A stretch of DNA of 64,000 bases. Origin: Sphagnum compactum. Its lineage: Eukaryota; Bryophyta; Sphagnopsida; Sphagnales. Under the pieces are notes generated by a model. The model was not told where the DNA came from, searched no databases, and worked only from the letters and a program-made list of their open reading frames with translations. The DNA is taken from assembly GCA_965153455.1 (NCBI GenBank), contig OZ234499.1, positions 806,001 through 870,000 on the forward strand. The letters run 5' to 3'. Made by a program: the position numbers and the translations under genes. Of the stretch, positions 1-10,639 are shown one piece after another (within the stretch, counting starts at the first letter, position 1; each line of letters begins with the position of its first letter).

Positions 1-149
1 TATAATCCTTGAAGTGTTGGTTGTTTGTAAGGAATGGGCCAGTTTTCTTGCAGAGTTAGTTCTTTAGCAAAACCAAGTTATGTTTGCATGCAGCATAAAG
101 CTATGCACTAGTGCAAAAGATATTATGCAACTAGCTGCTTGTTTCCAAA

Positions 150-735
150 GTTTGGTAACTTCCATTAAAATTGCCTGATGCTTTGGGAAAAGGTCTTAAG
201 CTATTTTCGAGGTTTTCGATTTTCAAGCATTTTTTCTTCTTTGGATGATGGTCTTCTAATCTTGTACACATTTTGATAACTTACATCAAGTTTTTTGTTG
301 ATGCTTTCGGGGAAAAGGTTTCAAGAAATTTTCAATGTTGACATTTCTTCTTTTTTGGATGGACGGGTCTTCTAATCCTGTCCAAATTCTGATGAGTTTC
401 ATGAAAAAATAGTTGCTCCTTTTGGGATAAAATTTCTCAAACTTTATCACACATTTTTATGCATTGGAAAAGTTCTGAAAACTTTGATCAAATTTCTTGA
501 TGCTTTGTGGAAAAGCTCGCAAACTATCATCAAATTTCATAATGCTTTGGTGAAAAGCTCTCAAACTTTGATCAAATTTCTTTGATGGTTTGGGGAAAAG
601 CTCCCAAACTTTCATGGAATTTCTTTGATGTTTTGGGAAAAGACCTCAATTTTTTTATCAATTTTCTTGACGCATTGAAAAAGGGTCTCAAACTTACACT
701 AAAGTTCTTGACGGATTGGAAAAGGTCTCAAGCAA
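150..735. repeat. Degenerate ~42-bp tandem repeat
   Basis: Successive units read roughly as 'aatttcttgatgctttgg' followed by 'gaaaagctctcaaac' and 'tttgatca'. They recur every 42 bp or so, clearest between 480 and 730 and more diverged back to about 150. Because 42 is a multiple of three, the frame from 582 to 851 stays open and shows a 14-residue periodicity in its conceptual translation. I see no start context, splice signals or recognisable domain, so I treat it as a non-coding minisatellite. Confidence 0.7.
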
Positions 736-859
736 ATCTCAAGGTTGAAATTTTTTCTTGTATGCATGCAATTGCAAACTTGTCAAAAGTCCTTCCATGT
801 CAAATTCCACTATGGTTCCACTTACTAAAGGGAGGTAACCGAGGAAAATGAAAGGAACC

Positions 860-1950
860 AAGACAAAATAAATAAAAAATTAACAAAAGCTTTTTTTAAA
901 AACAGAGTTCCTGTACACCGGCCTCCTCTTGTGCATTGCATATATGTGTGTGCTTCTCTTTTATGCCCATCCATGGGATTTATGGGCAACACTTTGACTC
1001 TGAAGAATTCAAAAGGAGAGCAAAGAAAGAGAGCGTGGGCTGGTTTTTTCCTAAGTTAAAAGACTTCAACTTTGCACAACACCTTTTTTTACAGTCGTAA
1101 TGGAGCCAACCTTTAGGCAACTAAGTTAGGGATTTATTTTTGTGGTGAAGTTTCCCCCACTTGGCACTAATAGAAAGGGGGTTGTGACTTATACAAAGGA
1201 TTTTTTTTAAAAGAAAAAAATCCCCCAAAGTTGCCATATCTCCGAGGGGAAAAAAAATAAAAAATAAAAGGGTTGAAATCACCATATTTAGACCAGAGGT
1301 TCTTTGCATATGCCTATATACAGGCAGGGTTTCCAAAAACAAATTCTACTTTTCTCTCTCAGCTGTAGCCAAATTTGGCTAATTCCTTTTGTGGATGATC
1401 AACAATGTGGCTACCTCACAAAATTGAAAAACAACAAGGGGGTGTGTCACACCGTGGCCTTGCCATTTACATTAAAAAAAAGTATCTTAAGGCAAAAGAA
1501 GAATTATAGAAACTCAAATAATTTTAGCATGCAAAAATATAATCTTCAAAAAATCCTCCAAAAGAAACCAAAATCCTTCAAGATATTATTATAATAACTC
1601 TATAATAACTAATCTCAAGTTTCAACAAAAGCCAAAATATCATCTTTCAAAAATCCTCATATAAAAATAGACCTATTATTATTATTACCTAGGGGCCTAT
1701 AAAAATCCCTTAAGCTTACTATACTCTATTAATTGAATCTAAACACAATATCCTTAAGGGCCTTGGTAGTAGGCAAGGCCAACAACAAAACCCTAATGGC
1801 ATGTATATGATTTTTGATCACCTTGTCTGATTTTGATCATCTTGGAGGGAGCATTCAACCCTGTAGAAGTTGAAAAGATCTTCAGCTTTTTCTTTAATGT
1901 TGTGGGGGTCATGGAAGAAATGAATCTGGGTAGCAATTGTTGTAGAAAAT
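860..1950. other. Intergenic, no gene recognised
   Basis: Mixed AT-rich sequence with homopurine patches such as those near 1200-1270. The open frames here are short and show no domain, signal peptide or splice context. Nothing else is supported. Confidence 0.5.
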
Positions 1951-1957
1951 TACGTGC

Positions 1958-2001
<44 letters not shown>

Positions 2002-2420
2002 CACTCAGAAAAGGAAAAGGATTTGTTTTCTTAAGTTTGAAGTTTTCGTGTTTGCACACTGGGTGGTGTGTTTGTTTTGGATCGGCGGGCTGATTCCTGT
2101 CCGGAATTTTAATTCTATTTTCGTTGGACTCGATCAATTCTGCTTTGAGTGCTGTACAAAAGTATCTGTTGCGAGTTTTTTTTTTTGATAGCCTCCAACA
2201 TGCAGCAATTGTTGACTGTTGTCGGGAGAATTTTTTTTTTTCCCACAGAGAGAGAGAGACAGAGACAGAGAGAGAGACAAAAAATGGGAAAGAAAAAACC
2301 AGCCAAAATTGATGAATTTCATACTTGATGTCTTGAAGCGGAGAATTACAAAATCTGTGAAGAGAGAGAGACACACACACACACACACACACACCGAGAG
2401 ACAGAGAGAGAATTAAAATT
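1958..2420. repeat. GA and CA microsatellite cluster
   Basis: A (GA)n run lies at about 1960-1996, an imperfect GA/CAGA run at about 2245-2280, and a (GA)n-(CA)n-GAGA block at about 2359-2412. GA/CT runs of this kind are common in plant 5' UTRs and core promoters. Here they precede the possible exon at 2652, so they may belong to its leader. Several long open frames across this block on both strands are produced by the repeats themselves. Confidence 0.85.
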
Positions 2421-2651
2421 GCCTAATAATGCAAAGCTTCTTTTCTTCACGGAAGCTTTTTGGGGCTTTTTCTTCCCATCTTGTAAGAAGAAGAGGAAGA
2501 CGATCGAACACAAGAACAAAAACAAAAGTAAAAACACTGATTGAGAAAGGGATTTCTTTTTTGTGTTTCTTGTCTTGTGAACAATAGTAGTAAAAGGAAG
2601 AAAACATAAAATAGATGTGCAGGAACAGCAGGAGGAGGAGGAGGACTTGGG

Positions 2652-2714
2652 ATGTCTTATTCCAAGTCACGATCACGTCCTCGATTTCACAAGCGCCGCA
2701 GTAGTAGATCGTAA
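2652..2714 (+). CDS. Possible first exon of an Arg/Ser-rich protein
   Basis: A short frame starting at ATG 2652 encodes 20 residues beginning MSYSKSRSRPRF, rich in Arg and Ser, and ends in TAA at 2712-2714. The start resembles the amino end of plant SR and Tra2-type splicing factors. Just before the stop is ATC|GTAAAT, a usable donor, so this could be a coding first exon spliced elsewhere. No RRM-encoding exon is visible downstream in this window. It may therefore be an orphan or truncated exon, or chance. The GA/CA-rich stretch upstream would suit a plant 5' UTR. Confidence 0.3.
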   Translation: MSYSKSRSRPRFHKRRSSRS

Positions 2715-3614
2715 ATTAATCTCCCTCCACGCCAAATACCAATAGACTTGTATCTATCTACATGTCTGAGCTGCTGACTCCTTCAACGGAACCAAGTCTG
2801 CACATGGAATGCATTCAATGGCGGAAACTAGGGTGGGGGGGCCAGACTCCAGAGCCTCTGGTGGGGACCCTGAGATGAACGGCGCGGACTTAGCAAAAAC
2901 CCTAGTACGCTTTTGCCTAGTCGAAGCTTTCGAGGCGTGTTTTGTTTCTGTTTCTTTTTTTCTAATTTTGCTTTGAACTTTGGGGCTTTTGTGTGTCCGG
3001 TTTTGATAAGCTCCGTGCGCATCCAGCACAAAAGGAATGACGTATGAAGATTTGATTCGTGGCCGCCGATTCCCGACAGTTGTTTCTAGGTTGTTGACTC
3101 ATGTCACGGGTGTTGTAGGTGCACTCTGCCGTAGCTAGCTCTTCGAGCTTTTCTTAAGAGTTCAAGTGGCACAATGAGGAATGCTCATTTAGGAATTCTT
3201 CAATTTCATGATGTGCACCGCTTGTTTATGTTGTTGATGTTGTTGTGTTTCGAATTCCACTTAGAATTGCAGAGTTGCAGGTCCCTAGCTTGCAATATAG
3301 ATGTGCAAAGATCTTAGAAGAATTGATACATAGAAATTCATGAGCAAGGTAGCAACTGAGTGTGTGCAACAGATCCAGAGCTGGACACGAGAGAGACTTA
3401 GCCCTGGGGTTGTCGAGAAGGATGTCGGAAGTATTATAAGCTGAAATTTTCAGAGGACGTCGATATTGGACTTGAAGATCGTCCCCCCGCAGGTGCTTGT
3501 TGTGCAACAGTCGTCCGTGTACATACGGTGGGCTGCGTCCATTCTGCAAAAATCTACGTCGACGATCTTTGGATTTCGGGTTTCAGAGATCTTGGCAACT
3601 GCAATCTATCCGTG

Positions 3615-3914
3615 ATGGAAGGACATCGACCTCAACGGGAGCACTATTATAAGCAATGGAGTAGTGCAGGTGAAGGTGGAGGGAAGGAGATGTTCGAGAG
3701 AGCGTTGTCCAAAGTCTCAGAGAGAGGGCAGCTCTTTGAAGTCGTGATATGTTTGTGTGTGTTGTATTTCATTCTGAGGTTGCTGTACAATAGCCTTGCG
3801 TTTCTCCTCATCATTGCCCTTCTCATTTCTATCTTCATGCATTTGATGCAATCCTTCTCCGAGAGGTTTGAACCATCCATGCAGAAGAAGAGACGTCATC
3901 CTCCACCTCCATGA
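3615..3914 (+). CDS. Small two-helix membrane protein, unknown
   Basis: A 99-codon frame from ATG 3615 to TGA 3912-3914. The longer upstream extension to 3528 lacks a convincing start, so the shorter start was chosen. Residues 1-38 are polar (Tyr-Tyr, Gly-Gly-Gly, charged). Residues about 40-58 and 61-79 are two adjacent hydrophobic segments separated by Arg-Leu-Leu-Tyr-Asn-Ser. The tail is basic then proline-rich (KKRRHPPPP). This layout suits a small membrane hairpin with cytosolic ends, perhaps ER-associated, but I do not recognise a family. The hydrophobic pattern and moderate base composition argue for a real gene. There may be more exons upstream (3040-3600) or downstream. Confidence 0.45.
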   Translation: MEGHRPQREHYYKQWSSAGEGGGKEMFERALSKVSERGQLFEVVICLCVLYFILRLLYNSLAFLLIIALLISIFMHLMQSFSERFEPSMQKKRRHPPPP

Positions 3915-4054
3915 TTTGGTTCACACTTTGACAGTCTCAAAATACACTGCAGAGAGAAACCAAACATGTCAACTGCTCAGACAAACAGCGGGACGAATCA
4001 ATCACAGGTACTGTATGTTCTACAAGAGCTCATCACACATCAAAACTGCTTTCA

Positions 4055-4312
4055 GTGGAGATGAAAGGAAAGGGACTCTCCAGCATGTTGTGCAACTCAT
4101 TTGCACAATCAAGCTGCCCGTGCAAACATCAGAATTCAAGCAACTATCCTCCAGCAACAAATGAAGGAGGACTTGTTAAAAGGGGTCTGAAGGATTTGGG
4201 AAAGCTGACAAAGTTTGCCTTGAAATCTGGTGTATATTCAGGAATTCAAGGAAAAGGATCAATGATGTGGTGTCCAACAGAAAATCATCATGTGGATATA
4301 GAGAGGAAGTAG
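4055..4312 (+). CDS. Hypothetical 85-residue frame, possible 3' exon
   Basis: Open frame beginning MEMKGKGLSSML, Cys-rich at its start (CPC), followed by a basic amphipathic stretch (GLVKRGLKDLGKLTKFALKS) and ending HHVDIERK before TAG. It starts 140 bp after the small membrane-protein frame on the same strand, so it could be an alternative or additional exon of that transcript or a separate small gene. No domain is recognised. The amphipathic Lys/Leu pattern is the only sign that it is not random. Confidence 0.25.
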   Translation: MEMKGKGLSSMLCNSFAQSSCPCKHQNSSNYPPATNEGGLVKRGLKDLGKLTKFALKSGVYSGIQGKGSMMWCPTENHHVDIERK

Positions 4313-4319
4313 GACTTTG

Positions 4320-5020
4320 TGTATCTGGAGATCATTGAGGGTGGGGTTTTGTTAATGTCCAGCTGCAAGGTTTTGTTTGTATAGATAAAAACAATCTTCT
4401 CTCTTTTCTGCTGCAGATGCAAAAGTGGAGCATCATGGCAGGTGATTTGTTGCAAAATAAGTAATTTGGAGTTTTAGGATTTGTAAAGATTTTGCATATC
4501 AAGTACGTTCCATACTCTGCGGTGATGGAGAAACATGGTGTCTGGTGCAGCAGCTCATCAGTCAAGCATCATCTATTTTATGATTATACAAAATCATGAT
4601 AATCAACAAAGTTTAATAATCACACAGTTGGGATTTGTTAAGCACTGAATCACCCCAGAAATTGGGAGACTATTAAGCTGAAAAGTTGAGGGAAGAGATT
4701 GATCAGAATACCTGGGAAGATGGTGTAAACAAAAATTGCTTTGAGAAGAAGCTCTGTAATCAGAGATTCATGTAAGGTAAGAGACAATCCTTAATTCACA
4801 ACTACAAGTAGAGAAAAGAGTTCTAGGGTTGGGGAAAATTGTATTGGCCATTGCAAAATGGGATCATCTCCACCTTCTCCAAGCTGAGGGAAAGTTAATG
4901 ACAAAGCTCCATTTTGATCAGTAATGAAGATGACCCTAATCACCATAACCCTTCCAAGATTTTTCATAAAATTCCAAAACATCACACCTTAATCTCTCCC
5001 AAATCAGGGAAACCAACTGA
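4320..5020. other. Intergenic between convergent transcripts
   Basis: About 700 bp between the small plus-strand frames and the 3' end of the minus-strand Dpy-30-motif gene. It presumably holds 3' UTRs of both. No repeat, RNA gene or coding frame is convincing. Confidence 0.4.
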
Positions 5021-5024
5021 CTTA

Positions 5025-7309
5025 CTATGCTGCTTCCTCTTCTTCTTCATCTTCCTTCTTTTTCTTTGGGGGAGGTGGAGGAGGTGGAGGCGGAAGGTCC
5101 ACCACCACCTTACAGTAGCAAGTTGCCGCACTATGTCTTCTGCATTTGATTTTACAAGCCAGGGGATTCTCTAACCGCAGATACTTGGCTAGGAAGTCAA
5201 TTGGTCTTTCTGGCCTGATGTGTTTATCATGCACACCCATTGTGAGTGAATTTTCAAGCTTTTTGTTCAGTGTTTCAAGCAAAACACCCCAGGAAAAAAA
5301 AAACACCCAAGCATGCATATAACTCTTCATGAGAACTTGGAGGATTCGAAAACTTGGGTGTTCAGGTTGACCCACCTTTCAATCACAATCAGCTTCATGC
5401 CTTCAAGAAGCAATTTGTGAATTTTTGCCATCTGTTGGAATTTGCCATCAGGCCATTAGTTAGGTAAGCCAGAGCCAGAATTACTATAGGACATGGCTCA
5501 AAGATTTCATCATCATAAAGCTTATCCCTGATATGCCTGCCTTTATGTAGTGCCTGACACTTTTTTCCATAGACACAAGCAACACAAAAGGTTCAGGGAA
5601 GAGGCTTTCAAAATATAACCAAGTATTCTCGCACTGGTTCTGAGAGGTCAGGTGGCTTCTTGGGGCCTAGTAGCTGCAAAATTATGCACAATACACAACA
5701 CTGTGTGATTGGCATCCAGAGTGTGAAGCAATCATTCAAAAGACAAATCTCAAGCAGATTGTATCATATAGCTCTTTTCCACTCCAGTTCAGAAGAAGAA
5801 CTTTGATATGCACATCTTCCACCAAATTTTGACTGAGCATCTCTTCAACTCATGGTGACTATTCATTCTTGTTGAAGCTGTACTCTTTATGGCTGTTAGC
5901 AACTGCAACTTCAGTGGCCAAATCTAGACCTATCTTGGACTTGAGAGCCCCTAGGTTCCCAGTCTCTGGAAGATGTGATCCCCATCATTGCTGGATCTGA
6001 CTGACACCTAGTGAGGTTCAAACCCCTAGCCGTCACCATTGATGCAATTCAAAGCAAACATGGAATGACTGGTGAAGAGTAAAATACAGTCTTCTCTGCC
6101 ATCTTTGCTTGGCATTTTCCAAGTCAAGGTATGAGTATCAACAAACCTTTGGCCAGGGAAAAGGTGGACCACAACAAAGCTGAAAGTGTCCGACTGTAGG
6201 TAGACGATGTGGATGGCATATGACTTCCTCAATTGGTGGAAAGTCTGGAAGTGGCTCCCAATCTTCTGGTGGTTCAGCTTGCTCTGGCCACCCAGGCCAA
6301 GGCACTATTTCTGATAACAATCATAACAGAAAATCACATCAGGCAAACAGATCTACATCATAAGGCAGGATTGTGAGCTTCTACACCCTGAGATTCATAA
6401 TTAGCATCAGGATGTTATAGTGGTGATTACTGCATTGCATCACTGCTGGGGCAGATTCCACCCACCACATAATCAGTATAGAGGCTTCAAGAAAATGGGC
6501 ATCTATGATCTGAATCTAAGACACACAAGAATCCATCATGTTGCCTCTGGCACTGTGCACAACCAGCACACATGGATTACTCTCCATCTTACTGAAATTC
6601 ACCCCCCTCAAAGGCAAATCATTCTTGACAAGCTAGGAAGAGTGTCATATTCTTGAAAACCCATCAGTCATCTTGCAACAAATCACCTTCAACAAAACAG
6701 CTTGAGCATGGCTAAATCTGACCGATCCACATGCAGCAGATTCGAGGTCTATATGTTAACCAAAAACTAGATGGCAGGTATTTATGCAAAATGGTGCTCA
6801 ATAGACGCACATTAGATCATCCCTTGTTACGATGACCCTTTGTGTCCATTGAAGAGGCTCAAGTCATAACACCAAACATCTCCTCGAAACCTAGAAGGTG
6901 AACACGGACTATGGAGAATGAAGAGAGTAGATCAAGCTGCTTGGATCTTATGTAGGAAGAAGAGACTAGCTCAAGCTGCATGGATCTTATGGAGGAAGAA
7001 GAGTAGATTAGATCAAGCTGCATGGACTTATGGAGGAGCAAGAGAGTAGATCAAAGCTAAGCAGGCATCAGATTGGCATCAAGCTCTCATGCGGCACATT
7101 TTGCAATTCGAGAGTGTCCAGAGTGATGAGGAGAGAGAATGGAGTATCATGATACCTGGAAGAGCTTCATAAGATGGTAAGTACATGCTAGAGTATTGTG
7201 GATCAGCCTCCAGAGGCTGAATGTAAGCAATCGCAGGCGGATCCATAGCTGATGCTTCTTCAGCTGCAACAGCCATCTTTGTGTCCGCTGGTGCTGCAGC
7301 AGCAGCCAT
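5025..7309 (-). CDS. Multi-exon protein with C-terminal Dpy-30-type motif
   Basis: Minus-strand gene, partly resolved. Exon 1 (7309-7156) starts MAAAAAPADTK and ends in phase 1 at CAG|GTATC. Exon 2 (6310-6147) follows an ATCAG acceptor and encodes a Trp/Pro-rich stretch including PWPGWPEQ and DFPPIEEV. Coding-like pieces follow near 5965-5870, 5845-5760, 5673-5620 (LLGPKKPPDLSEPVREYL) and about 5590-5497 (HIRDKLYDDEIFEP). Exon C (5431-5376) and the last exon (5214-5025) join in phase, giving LLLEGM..., then RPERPIDFLAKYL at the junction and just after it. This matches the Dpy-30 helix pair consensus (RPxxPIxFLAxYL). The tail is poly-Pro, Lys and Glu. Dpy-30 motifs mediate dimerisation and docking in COMPASS and in axonemal proteins. 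The rest of the protein is not recognised, so the family is open; a ciliary role would suit a plant with motile sperm. Internal exons are provisional. Confidence 0.5.
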
Positions 7310-7910
7310 ATCTGGACCTTGTCCCAGAGATGATAGCTAGGGCGCCAGGAGAAAAATTCTCATAGCTTTGGTTAAGCTTGTAGTTGCAGTGTTGTTGCTC
7401 AAGTGCGGAGAGACAGACAGAAGAAAAGATTGTGCAGGTGAAGAGATACAAGGAAAGGAGGGGAGAAGACATAAGACCTTTCATGGACAACTCTTCGCCT
7501 CCGCTGCAACCAACGACAAACCTCTTCATAGAACCAGCTGCCAACGATCTTCTTGTCTGCAAGCAGAAGAAGCGAACGAGGAACAGAAGAGACGAACGCG
7601 CGACCAGGAAAACGGACGAAACGAGCGGCAAACAAACGAAGTTTGTGGTTTGAAACACCAGCCCAGGGAGAGAGGGAGCGGGAGCGGGAGGAAGCAAGCC
7701 CGCCGCGGGCAGTGCAGTGTTTGTATTTTGGTGCGTAAGACAAGAGGGACACGACGAGACTGCGAAAGCGCTTGCTCGGAAAAACCATAAGGTACTTGCA
7801 TGCATTCTGATGCAATCTGTGTGAGATTTTGCAAGCCTTTGTAGAACGATTTGGCGATGGTGCTCTGGTAGTGTCATTGTTGCTGGATCGGACCATTTGA
7901 TACTAGAGAG
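7310..7910. promoter_or_regulatory. Divergent promoter interval, Dpy-30-motif gene / HROB
   Basis: About 600 bp separates the start codons of two head-to-head genes. It is richer in GC and CpG than the flanks, especially about 7590-7720, and includes GAGAGAGGGAGCGGGAG-type runs and CCCGCCGCGGG. No clear TATA box was found near either start. The arrangement suggests a bidirectional, TATA-less promoter plus both 5' UTRs. Several long open frames on both strands across this interval have no domains and are treated as by-products of composition. Confidence 0.45.
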
Positions 7911-10630
7911 ATGGAGTCGTGGGAGGAAGAGCTGGAATTGGATGTGTCCGACATCTGGACAGGCGGCGTTGGAGCTGCGGCAAGTGCAGCAGGAGCATCT
8001 GTGAGACGACAGAAGGAGGAGGATGACGACGACGACGACGACTTAGGCTTTGGTGGAGAAACGCAAAATGCACAAGAAGATGTCGTCATGCGAGATGAGG
8101 ATCAGAAGAGACAGTTGCAGCAACAGCAGCAGAAATCATCAGTCGTCGTCTCTCAGGTTTCTCCTTCCCTTGTTGGAACACAGAAAAAGAATCCACACGC
8201 TGAAGAAGAAGAAGAAGAAGAAGAAGAAGAAGAGAAGAGAAGAGCCTCCTTCATCTCTCATCAGCAGGTGCGGCTGCCGCTTCCTTTTGGAGCGCAGCAG
8301 CAGAATCGCGCTTCCACAGCAGACGATACAGCAGCGTTCGTCTCTCAGACCTTGCCTCCTTCTCTTGGAACGCAGAATTGCCGCAATAGAGAAGATGACA
8401 GAAGAGCAGCAGCCTCTCAGGTCCCGCCTCTTTCTCTTGGACCGCGGAATCGGTGCACTAAAGAAGATAGCAGAGCAGCCGCCTTCGTCTCACAGATACC
8501 TCCTCCTCCTCCTCCTCTTGCTCCTCAGCCGTCGCTTGGAACACAGAATCCCTCCACTACACAAGATCGCAGAGTCTCCAGTGTTCCTTCACAAGACTCG
8601 TCAGTGCCAAGGAAATGGTGGGGGGACGGAAACACTTCAGGTGGGGTTGCAGTAAGAGGAGAGCTGAAGAGGTCCTCCAAAATACCAGGACCAGCAGGTG
8701 ATCTGAGACGGGGGACAACGGTGGACAAAGGTGGAGGTGGCATTCCATCATCGCCTTCGAAGAAAGGGAAGCATTCTTGTGATGATGAGTTCAAGAGAGG
8801 TCCATGGCTTGCTGCATTGAAAGCTCTTGATGTTGCAGAATTCGATCCTGGTATTTTCTCAATCACAGACTTTTGATCCTGGTACTCGTGTCTCTCTATC
8901 CCAAGCCTGTTGAGCTCATAGATGGGTTACATTGTCTTCCCCATCAGTCATCTTCAAAGAGTGAGCTCAAGATAGCTTCATGTACTATTTTCTACGGTGC
9001 TCACACATGGGTTTCTTTCAGTTTTTGTACAGCTTATTCTCCTGAGATTAAGTTTCTGGTTATTCTCAGAGGCAGTAACTCATTTCAGATTTTTTTGCAA
9101 AAGTTCATGCTATGTTTTCTTGTTGCAGTACGGTACCTTGTGCTCAAGTCGACTGTGAGCACCATCAAGGCTTCACCCTCACAACCTCAAGTCCCCAATG
9201 TATGTATGTCAAGGTAACTCTTATGACTTGTTTCTGCAAGGGTTTGCGAAAGAAGAAGAATTCAGATGCTCTCAAGATAAAACTGTTTTGCTATTCTCTA
9301 GTTTGTCTGCACCTGATTTCATTCTTTTTGAATGTCTTGGAATGCTACTACAAGTCTTGCCCTTACTGACTAAATCTATAGTTTTCTGTTGATTATGAAG
9401 TTTGTGGCTGTCATCAAAGAGTTGAGGCGAAATGATTATGGAGATGCATCAGTTCTATTGAAGGTAAAACTCCTCTCAACAGGTTGATGAAGTTGAAGCT
9501 TTTTCTTTGTTTTTTAATTGGGATCATTGCTTACAATTTTTTCCGTTTGTTCCTGTGGAAAATGCACTGAAACTCAATTGACATGTTGGTGATGTTATAC
9601 AGGATCCAACTGGCACAATTCAAGGCTGCATCTCCCATAAAGTCCTTTCAGACTTGAAATTTGGCAGCAATATAGGACCAGGAGCTGTCATCATACTGAT
9701 GAAGGTGTTGGCAAGCAGACCTGTACAAACCTCTATTTACAGACCTCACTCTTTGCATGCAAAAACATTTCAACCTCCATCTTTTTTGCACGAGTGTCTT
9801 GCGGGTTTGCATAGGTGGATTTGTATCACATTCCTATAAATCAAAAGAGCACATCCAGGACAGAATAGTATTCTCTTGAGTGATGTTTCATGTTTTGTTC
9901 CTTTCACCAAAAAATAAGGCTGATCTTTATGACATTGCCCCCTTTGGAGGAACAAGGATTCAGTGGCCTAACATGTATACTTGTGCAGGTGGCCATCTTC
10001 AGACCAAGCCCTTCAGCCCATTACCTCAATGTCACGATTAACAATGTTGTGAAGGTTCGGACTCCTCAATCACAGTCTGCAACTACTCATTGTATCAGGC
10101 AAGCTTGCTGACATTGCATTGCTTCCTTTTGAGGTTGACTGTTGGAGTTGACTTGCTTAATCCAATTTTTCATGAAGGTTCTTGGTGTGGAGATGAGTCT
10201 ACCAACGCAACAAAGAGTGAGCGACACCAATCGATTTAACATGTGGAGTATGTCAGTTTCCCATTTTAATTTTGCACCTGTTCTCATTAAGAGGATTCAG
10301 ACTATTTGAAAGCCTGTTGTGAAGTTCTTCTCACGTTACTAGGTGTAATCTTGTGTATACGAGTATCAACTCTTGCTCATTAGCAATGTCTGCTTACCTG
10401 ACCACAGCATGCATGTTGCAGGTCAGTTTCAGCAGGATATACTGCCAGTCACAGCACCTTCAGAGAAAATCTGCAAAGAACCTGCAAATGCACCTGAGAA
10501 AACATATTCACAAGTCCTAGCAGTCCCAGATAAAAACAACACAGCAACAGCTGCAAAGCTAGCAGGCTGGGATCATGCAGATGATTTGGAGGACATTCTC
10601 AATGATGATGTTGACAACTTCTTTGCCTGA
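7911..10630 (+). CDS. HROB: HROB-like homologous recombination OB-fold protein
   Basis: Six exons read from splice sites and phase: 7911-8850, 9129-9213, 9382-9463, 9603-9704, 9989-10054, 10427-10630, giving about 492 residues. HROB (C17orf53/MCM8IP) recruits the MCM8-MCM9 helicase to damaged DNA in the nucleus for repair synthesis. Residues 1-240 are low complexity: an acidic start, Asp and Glu runs, then repeated Pro-rich units. The family motif IPGPAGDLRR is at about 257-266, followed by GPWLAALKALDV at about 296-307. Exons 3-5 encode the OB-fold core: VAVIKELRRNDYGDASVLLK, DPTGTIQGCISHKVL, GAVIILMK, SAHYLNVTINNVVK. The acidic C-terminus DDLEDILNDDVDNFF also fits. The exon 5 donor (AAG|GTTCGG) and exon 6 acceptor (GTCAG|TTT) are the least certain; an extra exon between them is possible. 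Start chosen at the first ATG, MESWEEELELDVSDIW, which fits the short acidic start of the family. Confidence 0.82.
8150..8575 (+). repeat. Coding minisatellite in HROB exon 1
   Basis: Five imperfect in-frame units of about 60-85 bp. Each encodes a version of FVSQxPPxSLGTQN plus a charged Glu/Asp/Arg tail, at about residues 80-220. A (GAC)n run at about 8023-8042 and a (GAA)n run at about 8202-8232 (poly-Glu) precede or interrupt it. All keep frame, so the disordered linker has expanded by slippage and unequal exchange while staying translated. Confidence 0.7.
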
Positions 10631-10639
10631 AACCAAGCT

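Noticed and set aside
1793-2392. 199-residue minus-strand open frame and smaller frames across 1.8-2.5 kb
   Set aside because: Most of the translation is Ser-Leu or Arg-Glu repeats generated by the GA and CA microsatellites; no domain or splice logic.
5999-6030. tRNA-like 'gaggttcaaacccc' near 6.0 kb
   Set aside because: Isolated B-box-like match without an A-box, lying within the intron-rich middle of the Dpy-30-motif gene.
7260-7896. Long open frames on both strands between HROB and the Dpy-30-motif gene (up to 205 residues)
   Set aside because: They overlap each other in several frames, have no domains, and lie in the divergent promoter/5' UTR interval; a GC-richer composition simply lacks stops.
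8050-8655. 201-residue plus-strand frame inside HROB exon 1
   Set aside because: Alternative frame of the HROB repeat region; poly-Lys and poly-Leu runs mirror the poly-Glu and Pro repeats.
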